NCBI RefSeq assembly: GCF_000425645.1
Contig: NZ_AUDV01000007.1
Location: 218,376 to 282,375, forward strand
DNA: 64,000 bases
Direction of reading: 5' to 3'
DNA from: Gaetbulibacter saemankumensis DSM 17032
GTDB taxonomy: Bacteria > Bacteroidota > Bacteroidia > Flavobacteriales > Flavobacteriaceae
Below are positions 54,865 to 62,896 of this stretch, one piece after another. The position numbers and the translations under genes are program-made. The notes under the pieces are model-generated. The model had not been told where the DNA came from. It was given only the letters and a program-made list of their open reading frames with translations, and made no database searches. The first letter of the stretch is position 1. Every line of letters begins with the position of its first letter.

Positions 54865-56577
54865 ATGAAAAAGGTGAAATTATGGGGTTTATTGCTTCTT
54901 TTTATTGTTACAATGGTAGCGTGTAAAAGTCAGACGCAACATGTTAAAAATCAAGATAATAATAAGGAAGAACGACCAAATATTATCGTTATTATGGCCG
55001 ATGATCTTGGGTTTTCTGACTTAGGGTGCTATGGTGGAGAAATTGATACACCCAACTTAGATCGTTTGGCCAAAAATGGCGTGAGATCGAATGCATTTTA
55101 TAATACTTCCAGATGTTGCCCTACAAGAGCCTCACTGTTAACAGGATTATATCAGCATCAAGCTGGAATTGGGGGCATGACAAAAGATGAAGGTGAGCCA
55201 GGTTATAGAGGGTCCCTTCAGTCGAATACGGTTACTATTGCTGAAGTTTTAAAAGATGCTGGCTATCAAACTGGGATGACAGGTAAATGGCACGTGTCTT
55301 TAACTAAGAGTCTTGAAAGAAAGAAACACTTAAAATGGCTTGCTCACCAAGAAGATTACGGTGATTTTTCCGATATAAGTTCGTACCCAACATCCAGAGG
55401 TTTCGATAAGTATTATGGCAACATTTGGGGTGTCGTAGATTATTTTGATCCTTTTAGTTTGGTTAATGGTACAGAACCGGTAAAAACCGTACCAGAAGAT
55501 TTTTACTATACCAATGCCATTGGAGACACTGCTGTAGCCTATGTAGAACAATTCTCAAAAAGTAAAGACCCTTTTTTCCTTTATGTAGCACATTGTGCAC
55601 CACATTGGCCTTTACAGGCCCCAGAGGAAGTCATTCAGAAATATATAAAAACTTTTGAAAAGGGGTGGCAGAAAACAAGGGAAGCGCGTTATGAAAGACT
55701 ATTGGAAAATGGTATTCTAGATAAAGAAAATAGTACGCTAACACCTTTTATGTTTCCTGAGTTGGATTGGGAAACAAATCCAAATAAAGATTGGGATATT
55801 AGAGCTATGGCGGTTCATGCTGCTATGATAGACGTTTTGGACCAATCGGTAGGGAAATTATTGGATAAGCTTGAAGCTACAGGCGAATTGGATAATACTT
55901 TAATTTTGTTTTTTTCCGATAATGGAGCAAGTTATGAGATGCCATCCCGATATGGCCCAGGATTTGATAGAGCAGGAAGCACTCGTGATGGGAGGAAAGT
56001 ACATTTTCCAGTTAATAAAGATAAAATGCCTGGACCCCAAACCGTACATTCAGGGATAGGTTCGCAGTGGTCACATACGGCGAATACTCCATTTAAATAC
56101 TGGAAAACAAGGGTGTATGAAGGAGGTATAAACTCCCCATTTATTGCTTTTTGGCCAAAAGGAGGTCTAAAAGAAGGAACCGTTATCTCTAAACCAGCTC
56201 ACGTAACCGATATTATGGCTACATGTTTAGATATAGGCAAAGGTCAATACCCCAAGGAATTTAAAGGTAATACCATAACACCAACTCCTGGTAAAAGTAT
56301 TATACCATTATTACAAGGTGATGCTTCCTATGAAGCACAAAAGGTTTATTTCTGGGAGCATTACGGCTCAAATGCGATTCGAAAAGGTGATTGGAAATTG
56401 GTTAAATTAGATAGTGATAATCCATGGGAGCTTTATAACTTATCTTTAGACAAAACCGAGAATAACAATTTGGCTAGTGAGTTTCCAGATAAAGTGAAGG
56501 AACTAGAGGAAGAATGGATGTTACTAGCAAAAAAATATAATGTTTTTCCAAAGCCAGAATCTAGAAGGAAAAAGTAA
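54865..56577 (+). CDS. Arylsulfatase family (S1) enzyme 4
   Basis: 570 residues; lipobox with C20 (MVACKSQT). Metal site MADDLGFSDLGCYGGEIDTPNL, formylglycine motif C84-C-P-T-R in SRCCPTRASLLTG, MTGKWHVS, and LFFSDNGASYE. Closest in the window to the sulfatase at 53128 (shared CCPTRASL.TG.Y.HQAGIG). Target sulfate position unknown. Separated from its neighbours by hairpins on both sides (54791 and 56700). Confidence 0.93.
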   Translation: MKKVKLWGLLLLFIVTMVACKSQTQHVKNQDNNKEERPNIIVIMADDLGFSDLGCYGGEIDTPNLDRLAKNGVRSNAFYNTSRCCPTRASLLTGLYQHQAGIGGMTKDEGEPGYRGSLQSNTVTIAEVLKDAGYQTGMTGKWHVSLTKSLERKKHLKWLAHQEDYGDFSDISSYPTSRGFDKYYGNIWGVVDYFDPFSLVNGTEPVKTVPEDFYYTNAIGDTAVAYVEQFSKSKDPFFLYVAHCAPHWPLQAPEEVIQKYIKTFEKGWQKTREARYERLLENGILDKENSTLTPFMFPELDWETNPNKDWDIRAMAVHAAMIDVLDQSVGKLLDKLEATGELDNTLILFFSDNGASYEMPSRYGPGFDRAGSTRDGRKVHFPVNKDKMPGPQTVHSGIGSQWSHTANTPFKYWKTRVYEGGINSPFIAFWPKGGLKEGTVISKPAHVTDIMATCLDIGKGQYPKEFKGNTITPTPGKSIIPLLQGDASYEAQKVYFWEHYGSNAIRKGDWKLVKLDSDNPWELYNLSLDKTENNNLASEFPDKVKELEEEWMLLAKKYNVFPKPESRRKK

Positions 56578-56699
56578 TTGATCTATAGAATGATATTGAG
56601 GTAATTTTATCTCTTGTATAAAAATTTTTTTTGTGAAAATGCAGACCATGAAATGAGCCAGAACAAATCTTGATACCCACAGATATGATTATTGGCGAA

Positions 56700-56730
56700 T
56701 CAGACCTGCCTGCCGGCAAGGCAGGTCTGA
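56700..56730. repeat. GC-rich imperfect palindrome (REP-like)
   Basis: TCAGACCTGCCT (56700-56711) and AGGCAGGTCTGA (56719-56730) are perfect 12-bp arms around GCCGGCA. Its GC content is strikingly above the AT-rich surroundings, and it ends 28 bases before the next sulfatase. It looks like a dispersed intergenic palindromic element rather than a local terminator, but only this one copy is seen here. Confidence 0.6.
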
Positions 56731-56758
56731 CTTATGAAAAATAATAAAATTTAAACAG

Positions 56759-58171
56759 ATGAAATTTACTTCCTTCCATTTTTTACTTGTTATAGGATTC
56801 TTGAAAATAACTTATATGGAGGCACAAGAACAATCCTATAAAAATGAGACAAAACCAAACTTTATTTTAATTGTGGCCGACGACTTAGGATTTGCCGACT
56901 TAAGTTTAAACGGTAGTACACAAATAAAAACACCAAACATAGATTTATTAGCTAAAAAGGGTGTGAACTTTACAGAGGCTTATGTCTCCTCTGCTGTATG
57001 TAGTCCATCAAGAGCTGGGTTGCTAACTGGGATAAACCAAGTAGAGTTTGGTCACGATAATAACATTGGAGGAAGTCAGAAAGGGTTTGATCCCGATTAT
57101 TTAGGGTTACCTATAGAGCAAAAAACAGTAGCTAATTACCTTAAAGATTTAGGGTATACAACAGGGCTAATAGGAAAATGGCATTTGGGTGATGAACCAC
57201 AATTTCATCCGTTAAAAAGAGGATTTGATGAATTTTGGGGCTATACAGGAGGAGGACATGACTATTTCGCTTCTTCGCCTAATGGGAAAGGGTACGATGT
57301 TCCTATAGAATGCAATTATAAAATGCCTGAGCCAATAACTTATATTACAGATGACAAGGGAGATGAATGTGTTGATTTTATTAATAGACATCAAAGCACC
57401 CCCTTTTTTTTATTTGCCTCATTTAATGCCCCTCATGCTCCTTTGCAAGCAACCCAAGACGATCTTAATCTATATAAGCACATTAAAGATATTAAAAGAC
57501 GTACTTATGCAGCTATGGTCCATAGACTGGATGTAAACATAGGTAAAATTGTTGATGCCTTAGACCAGAATAATTTATCTAAGAATACAGTAGTCGTATT
57601 TATTAGTGACAATGGTGGTCCTGTAGATGCCAATGCTTCGTTAAATGCTCCTTACAGAGGTCAAAAGGGCATATTGCTTGAAGGCGGAATTCACGTGCCT
57701 TATATTATTAAATGGCCAAGTAAGATTTCTGCCGGAACAGTTTATAAGAAACCCATTTCCAGCCTGGATATTACCCCAACATTTGTAGCTTTGGCAGGAG
57801 GCCACGAAGAAAATACAAAATTTACAGGTAAAAATTTAATACCATACATAACCAAAGAAAAACAAGAGCGCCCTCATGAAGCATTAATGTGGCGCTTCAC
57901 AATAAGTTCGGCCATTAGAATGGGTGGCTGGAAACTGATATCCATTCCAGATCGTCTGCCCATGCTTTATTATTTACCAGATGATGTTACTGAACAAAAT
58001 GACTTAGCTTTAAAGCATATAGAGAAAACACAGTTTTTGCTTAAAAAGCTTGGCGATTGGAACGTAAGCTTACCACATCCTTTGTTTTTAGAAGGCTCAG
58101 AATGGAAACGAAATCAACTTAATTTATACGATAGGGAATATAAATTGGTACAGCCAAAGCGCAACGATTAA
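56759..58171 (+). CDS. Arylsulfatase family (S1) enzyme 5
   Basis: 470 residues with an N-terminal signal peptide (1-21, ...TYMEAQ). Metal site VADDLGFADLSLNG, formylglycine motif C81-S-P-S-R in AVCSPSRAGLLTG, LIGKWHLGD, and VVFISDNGGPVDA. Its CSPSR variant sets it apart from both the CAPSR and the CCPTR pairs, so it probably attacks a different sulfate group. It follows a 181-bp gap containing a GC-rich palindrome and may be transcribed separately from the rest. Confidence 0.93.
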   Translation: MKFTSFHFLLVIGFLKITYMEAQEQSYKNETKPNFILIVADDLGFADLSLNGSTQIKTPNIDLLAKKGVNFTEAYVSSAVCSPSRAGLLTGINQVEFGHDNNIGGSQKGFDPDYLGLPIEQKTVANYLKDLGYTTGLIGKWHLGDEPQFHPLKRGFDEFWGYTGGGHDYFASSPNGKGYDVPIECNYKMPEPITYITDDKGDECVDFINRHQSTPFFLFASFNAPHAPLQATQDDLNLYKHIKDIKRRTYAAMVHRLDVNIGKIVDALDQNNLSKNTVVVFISDNGGPVDANASLNAPYRGQKGILLEGGIHVPYIIKWPSKISAGTVYKKPISSLDITPTFVALAGGHEENTKFTGKNLIPYITKEKQERPHEALMWRFTISSAIRMGGWKLISIPDRLPMLYYLPDDVTEQNDLALKHIEKTQFLLKKLGDWNVSLPHPLFLEGSEWKRNQLNLYDREYKLVQPKRND

Positions 58172-58608
58172 ATTAATTAATACTATTGCTTTTTTATGTT
58201 CAAGTCGTTTCATGATTTCCTTATACTATGTCCTTGTTTTATTTCGTTGATTTGTAATTAGCTTCTGTTGTTATTTTATACGAAAAGAAAATAACATTAA
58301 GGTTTCGAAAATGACATGGTACTTTACTACAAAAATATTCATAAAAGACTTGTGCTTCTTGGCATTACTTTGGTGATTTTAGTACTATTTTGCTTGAATA
58401 GTTCGATTAACTTTTTTACGGTAAAAAAAAAATGGATATTTAAGAAATAATAATCATACTACGAATGATTGCAGGTTGAGGTTCTTGTATTGATAATATT
58501 TTACCCATATCGACTATTATCTTATTGCAAATTAAAATAGTTATTTGTCTGTAATGAAACAAGGTTGAGAGTTGGCATAGAAGTGATTACTTCAATATAG
58601 CCTTTGAT
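58172..58608. other. Intergenic region between convergent genes
   Basis: Apart from a 44-codon membrane-type ORF (58316-58450) I see nothing. No good terminator hairpin is obvious. Confidence 0.5.
58316..58450 (+). CDS. 44-residue putative membrane peptide
   Basis: MVLYYKNIHKRLVLLGITLV... continues as a single hydrophobic helix (about residues 12-26) with a basic tail (VKKKWIFKK). No clear ribosome-binding site, and an alternative overlapping frame starts 5 bases earlier. Could be a small membrane protein or chance. Confidence 0.22.
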   Translation: MVLYYKNIHKRLVLLGITLVILVLFCLNSSINFFTVKKKWIFKK

Positions 58609-60321
58609 CTACTTATTTATTAAAGTATCTTTTTCGATTTCAAAAACATGCTTGGCATAATTTACACCTAAAGCATCATAATGATCTTTTAATGAATTTA
58701 ATCTGTTAGTGAAATCTTCCCAATTTTTATTGTTCTTGGATGACCAAACAACTTCAGACAGGGCTGCCATTCTAGGAAGTATCATATATTCAACATAATT
58801 GAAAGTTTTCATATACTCCGTCCAAACATTTCCTTGGGCGCCTAATATGTATTTTTGTTCATCTTTTGATAATTCTATAGGTATAGGGTCATAGGAATAT
58901 ACATTGGCTACCGTAGTATTACCTCCAATAGCTAATGGCTCTTTTGCTTTTTCTTCGGGTGATTTAACCTGATAATAATCAAAATAGCAGGAATGCCCTG
59001 GTGTCATAATAACATGGTGTTTTTGTTTTGCTGCTTCAATACCTCCTTTGGTTCCTCGCCATGACATAACGGTTGCATTAGGAGCTAAGCCTCCTTCTAA
59101 AATTTCATCCCATCCTATGATGTTTCTTCCTTTTGAATTAAGATAACGCTCAATTCTAGTAATGAAATAACTCTGTAGTTCATGTTCATCATGTAATCCT
59201 TCTGTTTTGATTCTTTTTTGGCAATTAGCACACCTTTTCCAATTGGTTTTTGGACACTCATCGCCTCCGATATGAATATATGTAGATGGAAATAATTGTA
59301 TAACTTCATCTAGAACGTTTTGTAAGAATAAAAACGTTTCTTCTTTTCCCGAACAATAAACATCTGGGAAAACCCCCCAGGTTTCTTGAACAATTTTTGG
59401 AGTTCCTGTCTCTTGTATTTGTTTTCCTTTTTCGGAACCCATGTTTTTGGTTACTTTAGTTGGCTCCTTAGGGAAACAGCTTAAGTAAGGATAAGCAGCA
59501 ATCGCTGCACTACTATGACCTGGTAATTCAATTTCTGGGATTACGGTAACATGTTTTGCTGTGGCATAAGCTACAATATCTTTAATATCTTCATGGGTGT
59601 AAAATCCACCGTATTTTTTTTGATCGTTTGAAGTCCCAGGAAGACGCCCTACAATGGTTCCATTTCTCCATGCTCCAATTGTAGTAAGTTTTGGATACTT
59701 TTTTATTTCTATCCGCCAACCTTGATCTTCAGTTAGATGCCAGTGAAAAGTGTTCATTTTATGTAATGCAATCAAATCGATATATTTTTTGATAAAATCT
59801 ACCGGAAAGAAATGACGAGCTACATCCAGATGCATGCCTCTATATTTAAAACGTGGACTGTCCTCTATATAAACAGCAGGAATGGTTAATTCATTTATAC
59901 TTTCCGATTCTGTACGTGCAGGAAGTAATTGTCTTAACGTTTGAATTCCGTAAAAAATTCCTTTGGCATTTTTCCCAGTAATGGTAATGTTATTATAAGT
60001 TATTTGTAATTTGTACCCTTCATCATTGTTTATAGAGTTGTTTAATTCAAGTATTATATTTCCTTTTCCTTTTGAGGTGTAATTTATAGTTTTTCCAGAA
60101 GCGGAACTTAACATACTAGCCAGTAACTCACCCTCATTTTTCAGCCTTTTACTAGCTACTATTATTGTGTTTTCATCCACTAAAAACTTACCGGTACCAA
60201 TGTTTATTTTAAGAGGTTTTGGAATAATATGATAATCGATAGCACTATTTTTTAATTCCATGTACTTGTTTGAACAAGAAAAGCTTAATAAGCTAATGAA
60301 TAAGATAATAGAAATTCTCAT
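58609..60321 (-). CDS. Beta-N-acetylhexosaminidase, GH20, lipoprotein
   Basis: 570 residues. Lipobox with C16 (LSFSCSNKY). GH20b N-terminal domain (about 30-155), then the TIM barrel (about 160-500) with YRGMHLDVARHFFPVDFIKKYID, WHLTEDQGWRIEIKKYP and the catalytic pair D354-E355 in YIHIGGDECPKTNW; substrate-assisted mechanism on terminal GlcNAc or GalNAc. Opposite strand to the sulfatases and probably its own unit. It hints at amino-sugars in the target glycan, or at recycling of chitin or peptidoglycan. Confidence 0.93.
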   Translation of the reverse strand: MRISIILFISLLSFSCSNKYMELKNSAIDYHIIPKPLKINIGTGKFLVDENTIIVASKRLKNEGELLASMLSSASGKTINYTSKGKGNIILELNNSINNDEGYKLQITYNNITITGKNAKGIFYGIQTLRQLLPARTESESINELTIPAVYIEDSPRFKYRGMHLDVARHFFPVDFIKKYIDLIALHKMNTFHWHLTEDQGWRIEIKKYPKLTTIGAWRNGTIVGRLPGTSNDQKKYGGFYTHEDIKDIVAYATAKHVTVIPEIELPGHSSAAIAAYPYLSCFPKEPTKVTKNMGSEKGKQIQETGTPKIVQETWGVFPDVYCSGKEETFLFLQNVLDEVIQLFPSTYIHIGGDECPKTNWKRCANCQKRIKTEGLHDEHELQSYFITRIERYLNSKGRNIIGWDEILEGGLAPNATVMSWRGTKGGIEAAKQKHHVIMTPGHSCYFDYYQVKSPEEKAKEPLAIGGNTTVANVYSYDPIPIELSKDEQKYILGAQGNVWTEYMKTFNYVEYMILPRMAALSEVVWSSKNNKNWEDFTNRLNSLKDHYDALGVNYAKHVFEIEKDTLINK

Positions 60322-60565
60322 TTTATTTTATATTAATTGTTAATCTATAATTGAAATGTTTTTTATAAACAGCCGTTTTTCGACTGGTTTGACCATGGGT
60401 CATGCTTTTTGATATTTTTAAATAAGGCTTTCCCTTTCTTAGATTTTTTTATTTTCACTATTCATTTTAGTTTTTCTATCGAATGAAAATGAATTATTTA
60501 CAGCTAAAATCATGAATAATGGGTTATTAAACAATTTATTTATGCATTTTCAATGCTAGATGTTT

Positions 60566-60763
60566 TTAGGCTATCTGGATTTCTGGCCATAAGTTTTCAT
60601 GGTATACTTTGTCGCGGGTAATGAGCTCCTTGAATTGGAGTTTAAGGTATTCTTTAAGATAGACTTTGAATTGTGCTTTGTCTTCATCGGTTATGCCTTT
60701 ACTTCCCGCATAAGTATCGCCTTGTGCATTAGGTTGGTGAAATTCATAATAGAAAGGTAGGTG
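60566..60763 (-). pseudogene. C-terminal relic of an unidentified gene
   Basis: Minus strand frame of about 65 codons without a start: HLPFYYEFHQPNAQGDTY..., ITDEDKAQFKVYLKEYLKL, FKELITRDKVYHENLWPEIQIA, then TAA at 60566-60568. A TAG closes the frame upstream. The long, well-composed frame and natural ending suggest the tail of a lost gene. I do not recognise the family. Confidence 0.4.
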
Positions 60764-60884
60764 CTAAACTTAATGTAATATTTTTTATATCTAGAGCATT
60801 TATTATCAGGAACTATATATGTGTATTTTGCGATTTCATTAAATTATAACTACTTTTAGTTATTCCCAATTTTGTAAATTTTCT

Positions 60885-60904
60885 TTTCAAGTGTTCACTT
60901 GAAA
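60885..60904. promoter_or_regulatory. 9+9 bp palindrome, candidate operator
   Basis: TTTCAAGTG-TT-CACTTGAAA, perfect arms with a 2-bp spacer, in the gap before the enoyl-CoA hydratase. The form suits a dimeric helix-turn-helix regulator (for example a TetR or GntR type). No regulator gene is in the window. Confidence 0.45.
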
Positions 60905-61081
60905 TTATAAGTTATTCATATTGGTTCTTTAGTCTAAAAGGATTCTTTAACAAAATGCACCTAATTAATTTAAACTTATTACCTTCATTTTGAAAAAAGT
61001 TCAACAGTAAATATTTGATTTTCATTATCCAGTTTTCCTTGCCTTGGCTATTATTGTTTTATTTATTCATGATTTAAGATG

Positions 61082-61176
61082 TTGTCTTAATGTAGATTAA
61101 GATTTTTTATTAATGCACCTTATAGGTGTACACTTTTTTTTACGCGCACCTTTGTAATGTAATTAATCGGATAGAT
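61082..61176 (+). promoter_or_regulatory. Duplicated control block A, before enoyl-CoA hydratase
   Basis: 95 bases that align without gaps to 62652-62746 with nine substitutions. Includes the palindrome CACCT-TAT-AGGTG (61116-61128) and CACCTTTG (61147-61154), close to the TAnnTTTG promoter element. Ends 55 bases before the gene. Confidence 0.7.
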
Positions 61177-61231
61177 TTTACTAATTAAAAGGAACTTAAA
61201 TTATAAGATAAATTTTAAAAATTAGGAAATA

Positions 61232-61990
61232 ATGGAAAAAGTAATAGTAGAGAAAAAAGGAGGTATTATGTATGTAAAGATCAATCGTCCAGATGTATTA
61301 AATGCTTGTGACGGAGATACCTATAATGCCATAGCAGATGCCTGGGAAGAACTGGAAAATGATCCTACATTACGCGTAGGTATAGTTAGCGGATCTGGTC
61401 GTGCTTTTTGTGTAGGTACCGATGTTAAATGGGTAAAATCACCAGACGCTGATGGCTATGTAGATCGTTTGTATCCACGCATGTTAACCCTAACCAAACC
61501 TATTATTACCGCAGTACACGGACATTGTAATGGAGGCGGTTTAGAGCAAGCTTTGGCTGCCGATATTCGCGTATGTACTGAAGATGCTCATTTTGGATCA
61601 GGTGAAGTAAGACTGGGATGGATTCCAGGAGGTTATGGAACACAGCGTTTACCTCGTGTTGTGCCTTTAGGAAGTGCTTTAGAGTTGCTTTATACTGGTG
61701 GTCGTATTGATGCCAAAGAAGCATATCGCATTGGTATGGTAAACCATGTGGTTTCTACCGAAGAAGAATTAATGGCTAAATGTGAAGAAATAGCAGGCGA
61801 GATTTTAAAGAGTGCACCACTTGCTGTACAAAAAATGAAAGCCGTTGTTATGCAAGGTTTAGATATGCCGTTACCGCAGGCCGTTAGACTTGAGAAAGAA
61901 TATTTCGACTGGCTAATGAGAACGGAAGATTCCAAAGAAGGTGCTTTAGCATTTGCTGAAAAACGTGCTCCTAATTGGAAGGCCAAATAG
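61232..61990 (+). CDS. Enoyl-CoA hydratase/isomerase family protein
   Basis: 252 residues of the crotonase fold. Oxyanion-hole segments: FCVGTDVKWV (about 66) and HGHCNGGGLEQALAADIRV (about 95-113). Both catalytic glutamates appear to be present: one in GSGEVRLGWIPGGYGTQRLPR and one in ALELLYTGGRI. This points to hydration of an enoyl-CoA rather than isomerisation. No fatty-acid oxidation genes are adjacent; instead a class III CoA-transferase follows under an identical control block. Transcript ends in a strong terminator at 62127. Confidence 0.9.
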   Translation: MEKVIVEKKGGIMYVKINRPDVLNACDGDTYNAIADAWEELENDPTLRVGIVSGSGRAFCVGTDVKWVKSPDADGYVDRLYPRMLTLTKPIITAVHGHCNGGGLEQALAADIRVCTEDAHFGSGEVRLGWIPGGYGTQRLPRVVPLGSALELLYTGGRIDAKEAYRIGMVNHVVSTEEELMAKCEEIAGEILKSAPLAVQKMKAVVMQGLDMPLPQAVRLEKEYFDWLMRTEDSKEGALAFAEKRAPNWKAK

Positions 61991-62126
61991 CCAATAAGTG
62001 AATGATGCTTAACGAACAATAATCAAAAATAGTTTGTTCAGAGTATCTATTTCAAAAGAGAAAATAATAGTCAGTATATCATAATTTGGTGATTTCACTA
62101 TAAGTGAGTGAGTTAGTTAGTGTTTA

Positions 62127-62160
62127 GGGTTCAGCTTTTAAAAAGCTGAACCCTTTTTTG
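62127..62160 (+). terminator. Terminator after enoyl-CoA hydratase
   Basis: GGGTTCAGCTTTT (62127-62139) pairs with AAAAGCTGAACCC (62141-62153), 13 bp, followed by six T. Strong; it means the CoA-transferase needs its own promoter. Confidence 0.92.
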
Positions 62161-62651
62161 TTTACCCTGTATATCGGGAGAAAATAATCTTAATAATTTC
62201 TATCAGTATCGATTGTTAAGCTTGCTTTTTTTGAGCTAATTTGAAGACAAAAACAATTTCGCGTTATAGAAGATATTATTCATTCTAAATTTATCATGAT
62301 TGCAAGAGTGACTTAGAATGATAAGCTTCGAGCATACCATACGCCTTTCTTTTGATTGCTTCTAGCATGTTCTTAGGCCATCCCGTGGCATTAATAATAA
62401 TCTTGGATATTATTTATATTGCAAATTATTACCAACCAGTTGATTTAAAAGTTTGAGTTTATCTGGTGGTCCATCAATCGTAAGTCTGTCTTTTTTCAAT
62501 ATAATTTTATAATGCTCTTGGGGTTATTTTTAAAGGTTCCTTAGATCCGTACTAAATTTTTAATAAAAGTTTAGCTGTCATTTAAATTGAAAGCTTAGTA
62601 TTTACATAGTAAAGTTACCGGTTTTGCTAGGGGGCTGTGTTTCTTAAGTAT

Positions 62652-62746
62652 TTGTCTTAATGTAGATTAAGGTTTTTTATTAATCCACCTTATAGGTGTA
62701 TGCTTCATATTACTCGCATCTTTGTAATGTAATTAATCGGATAGAT
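62652..62746 (+). promoter_or_regulatory. Duplicated control block B, before CoA-transferase
   Basis: Aligned gap-free with 61082-61176. The palindrome CACCT-TAT-AGGTG is unchanged at 62686-62698, and the promoter-like element is CATCTTTG (62717-62724). The gene starts 150 bases after it. Confidence 0.7.
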
Positions 62747-62896
62747 AATTAGTTATCGATTCACAAACTCCAAGAGATATGGATAAAATTAAATACACCC
62801 CAACTATTCATTTATTCAAAAAATAAAGTAATGCATTTATTGCCGCGCAATAATGTACAAAAATAATAATGTCTAATTTTTAAAAAGAAGTAAAAA

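Larger units (their letters stand above)
60322..61231. other. Long non-coding stretch before the enoyl-CoA hydratase
   Basis: Holds a coding relic (60566-60763), a 9+9 bp palindrome (60885-60904) and the conserved ~95-bp control block (61082-61176). No intact gene. From 60322 to 60560 I see nothing. Confidence 0.5.
61991..62896. other. Non-coding stretch between the two CoA genes
   Basis: Contains a strong terminator (62127-62160), a coding trace on the minus strand (62301-62408, reading ISKIIINATGWPKN, then MLEAIKRKAYGMLEAYHSKS, not identified), and the second control block (62652-62746). Confidence 0.5.

Noticed and set aside
36524..60321. Assignment of the locus to agar, porphyran, carrageenan or ulvan
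   Set aside because: No GH16/GH50/GH82/GH117, polysaccharide lyase or other diagnostic enzyme was recognised, so naming the glycan would be guesswork.
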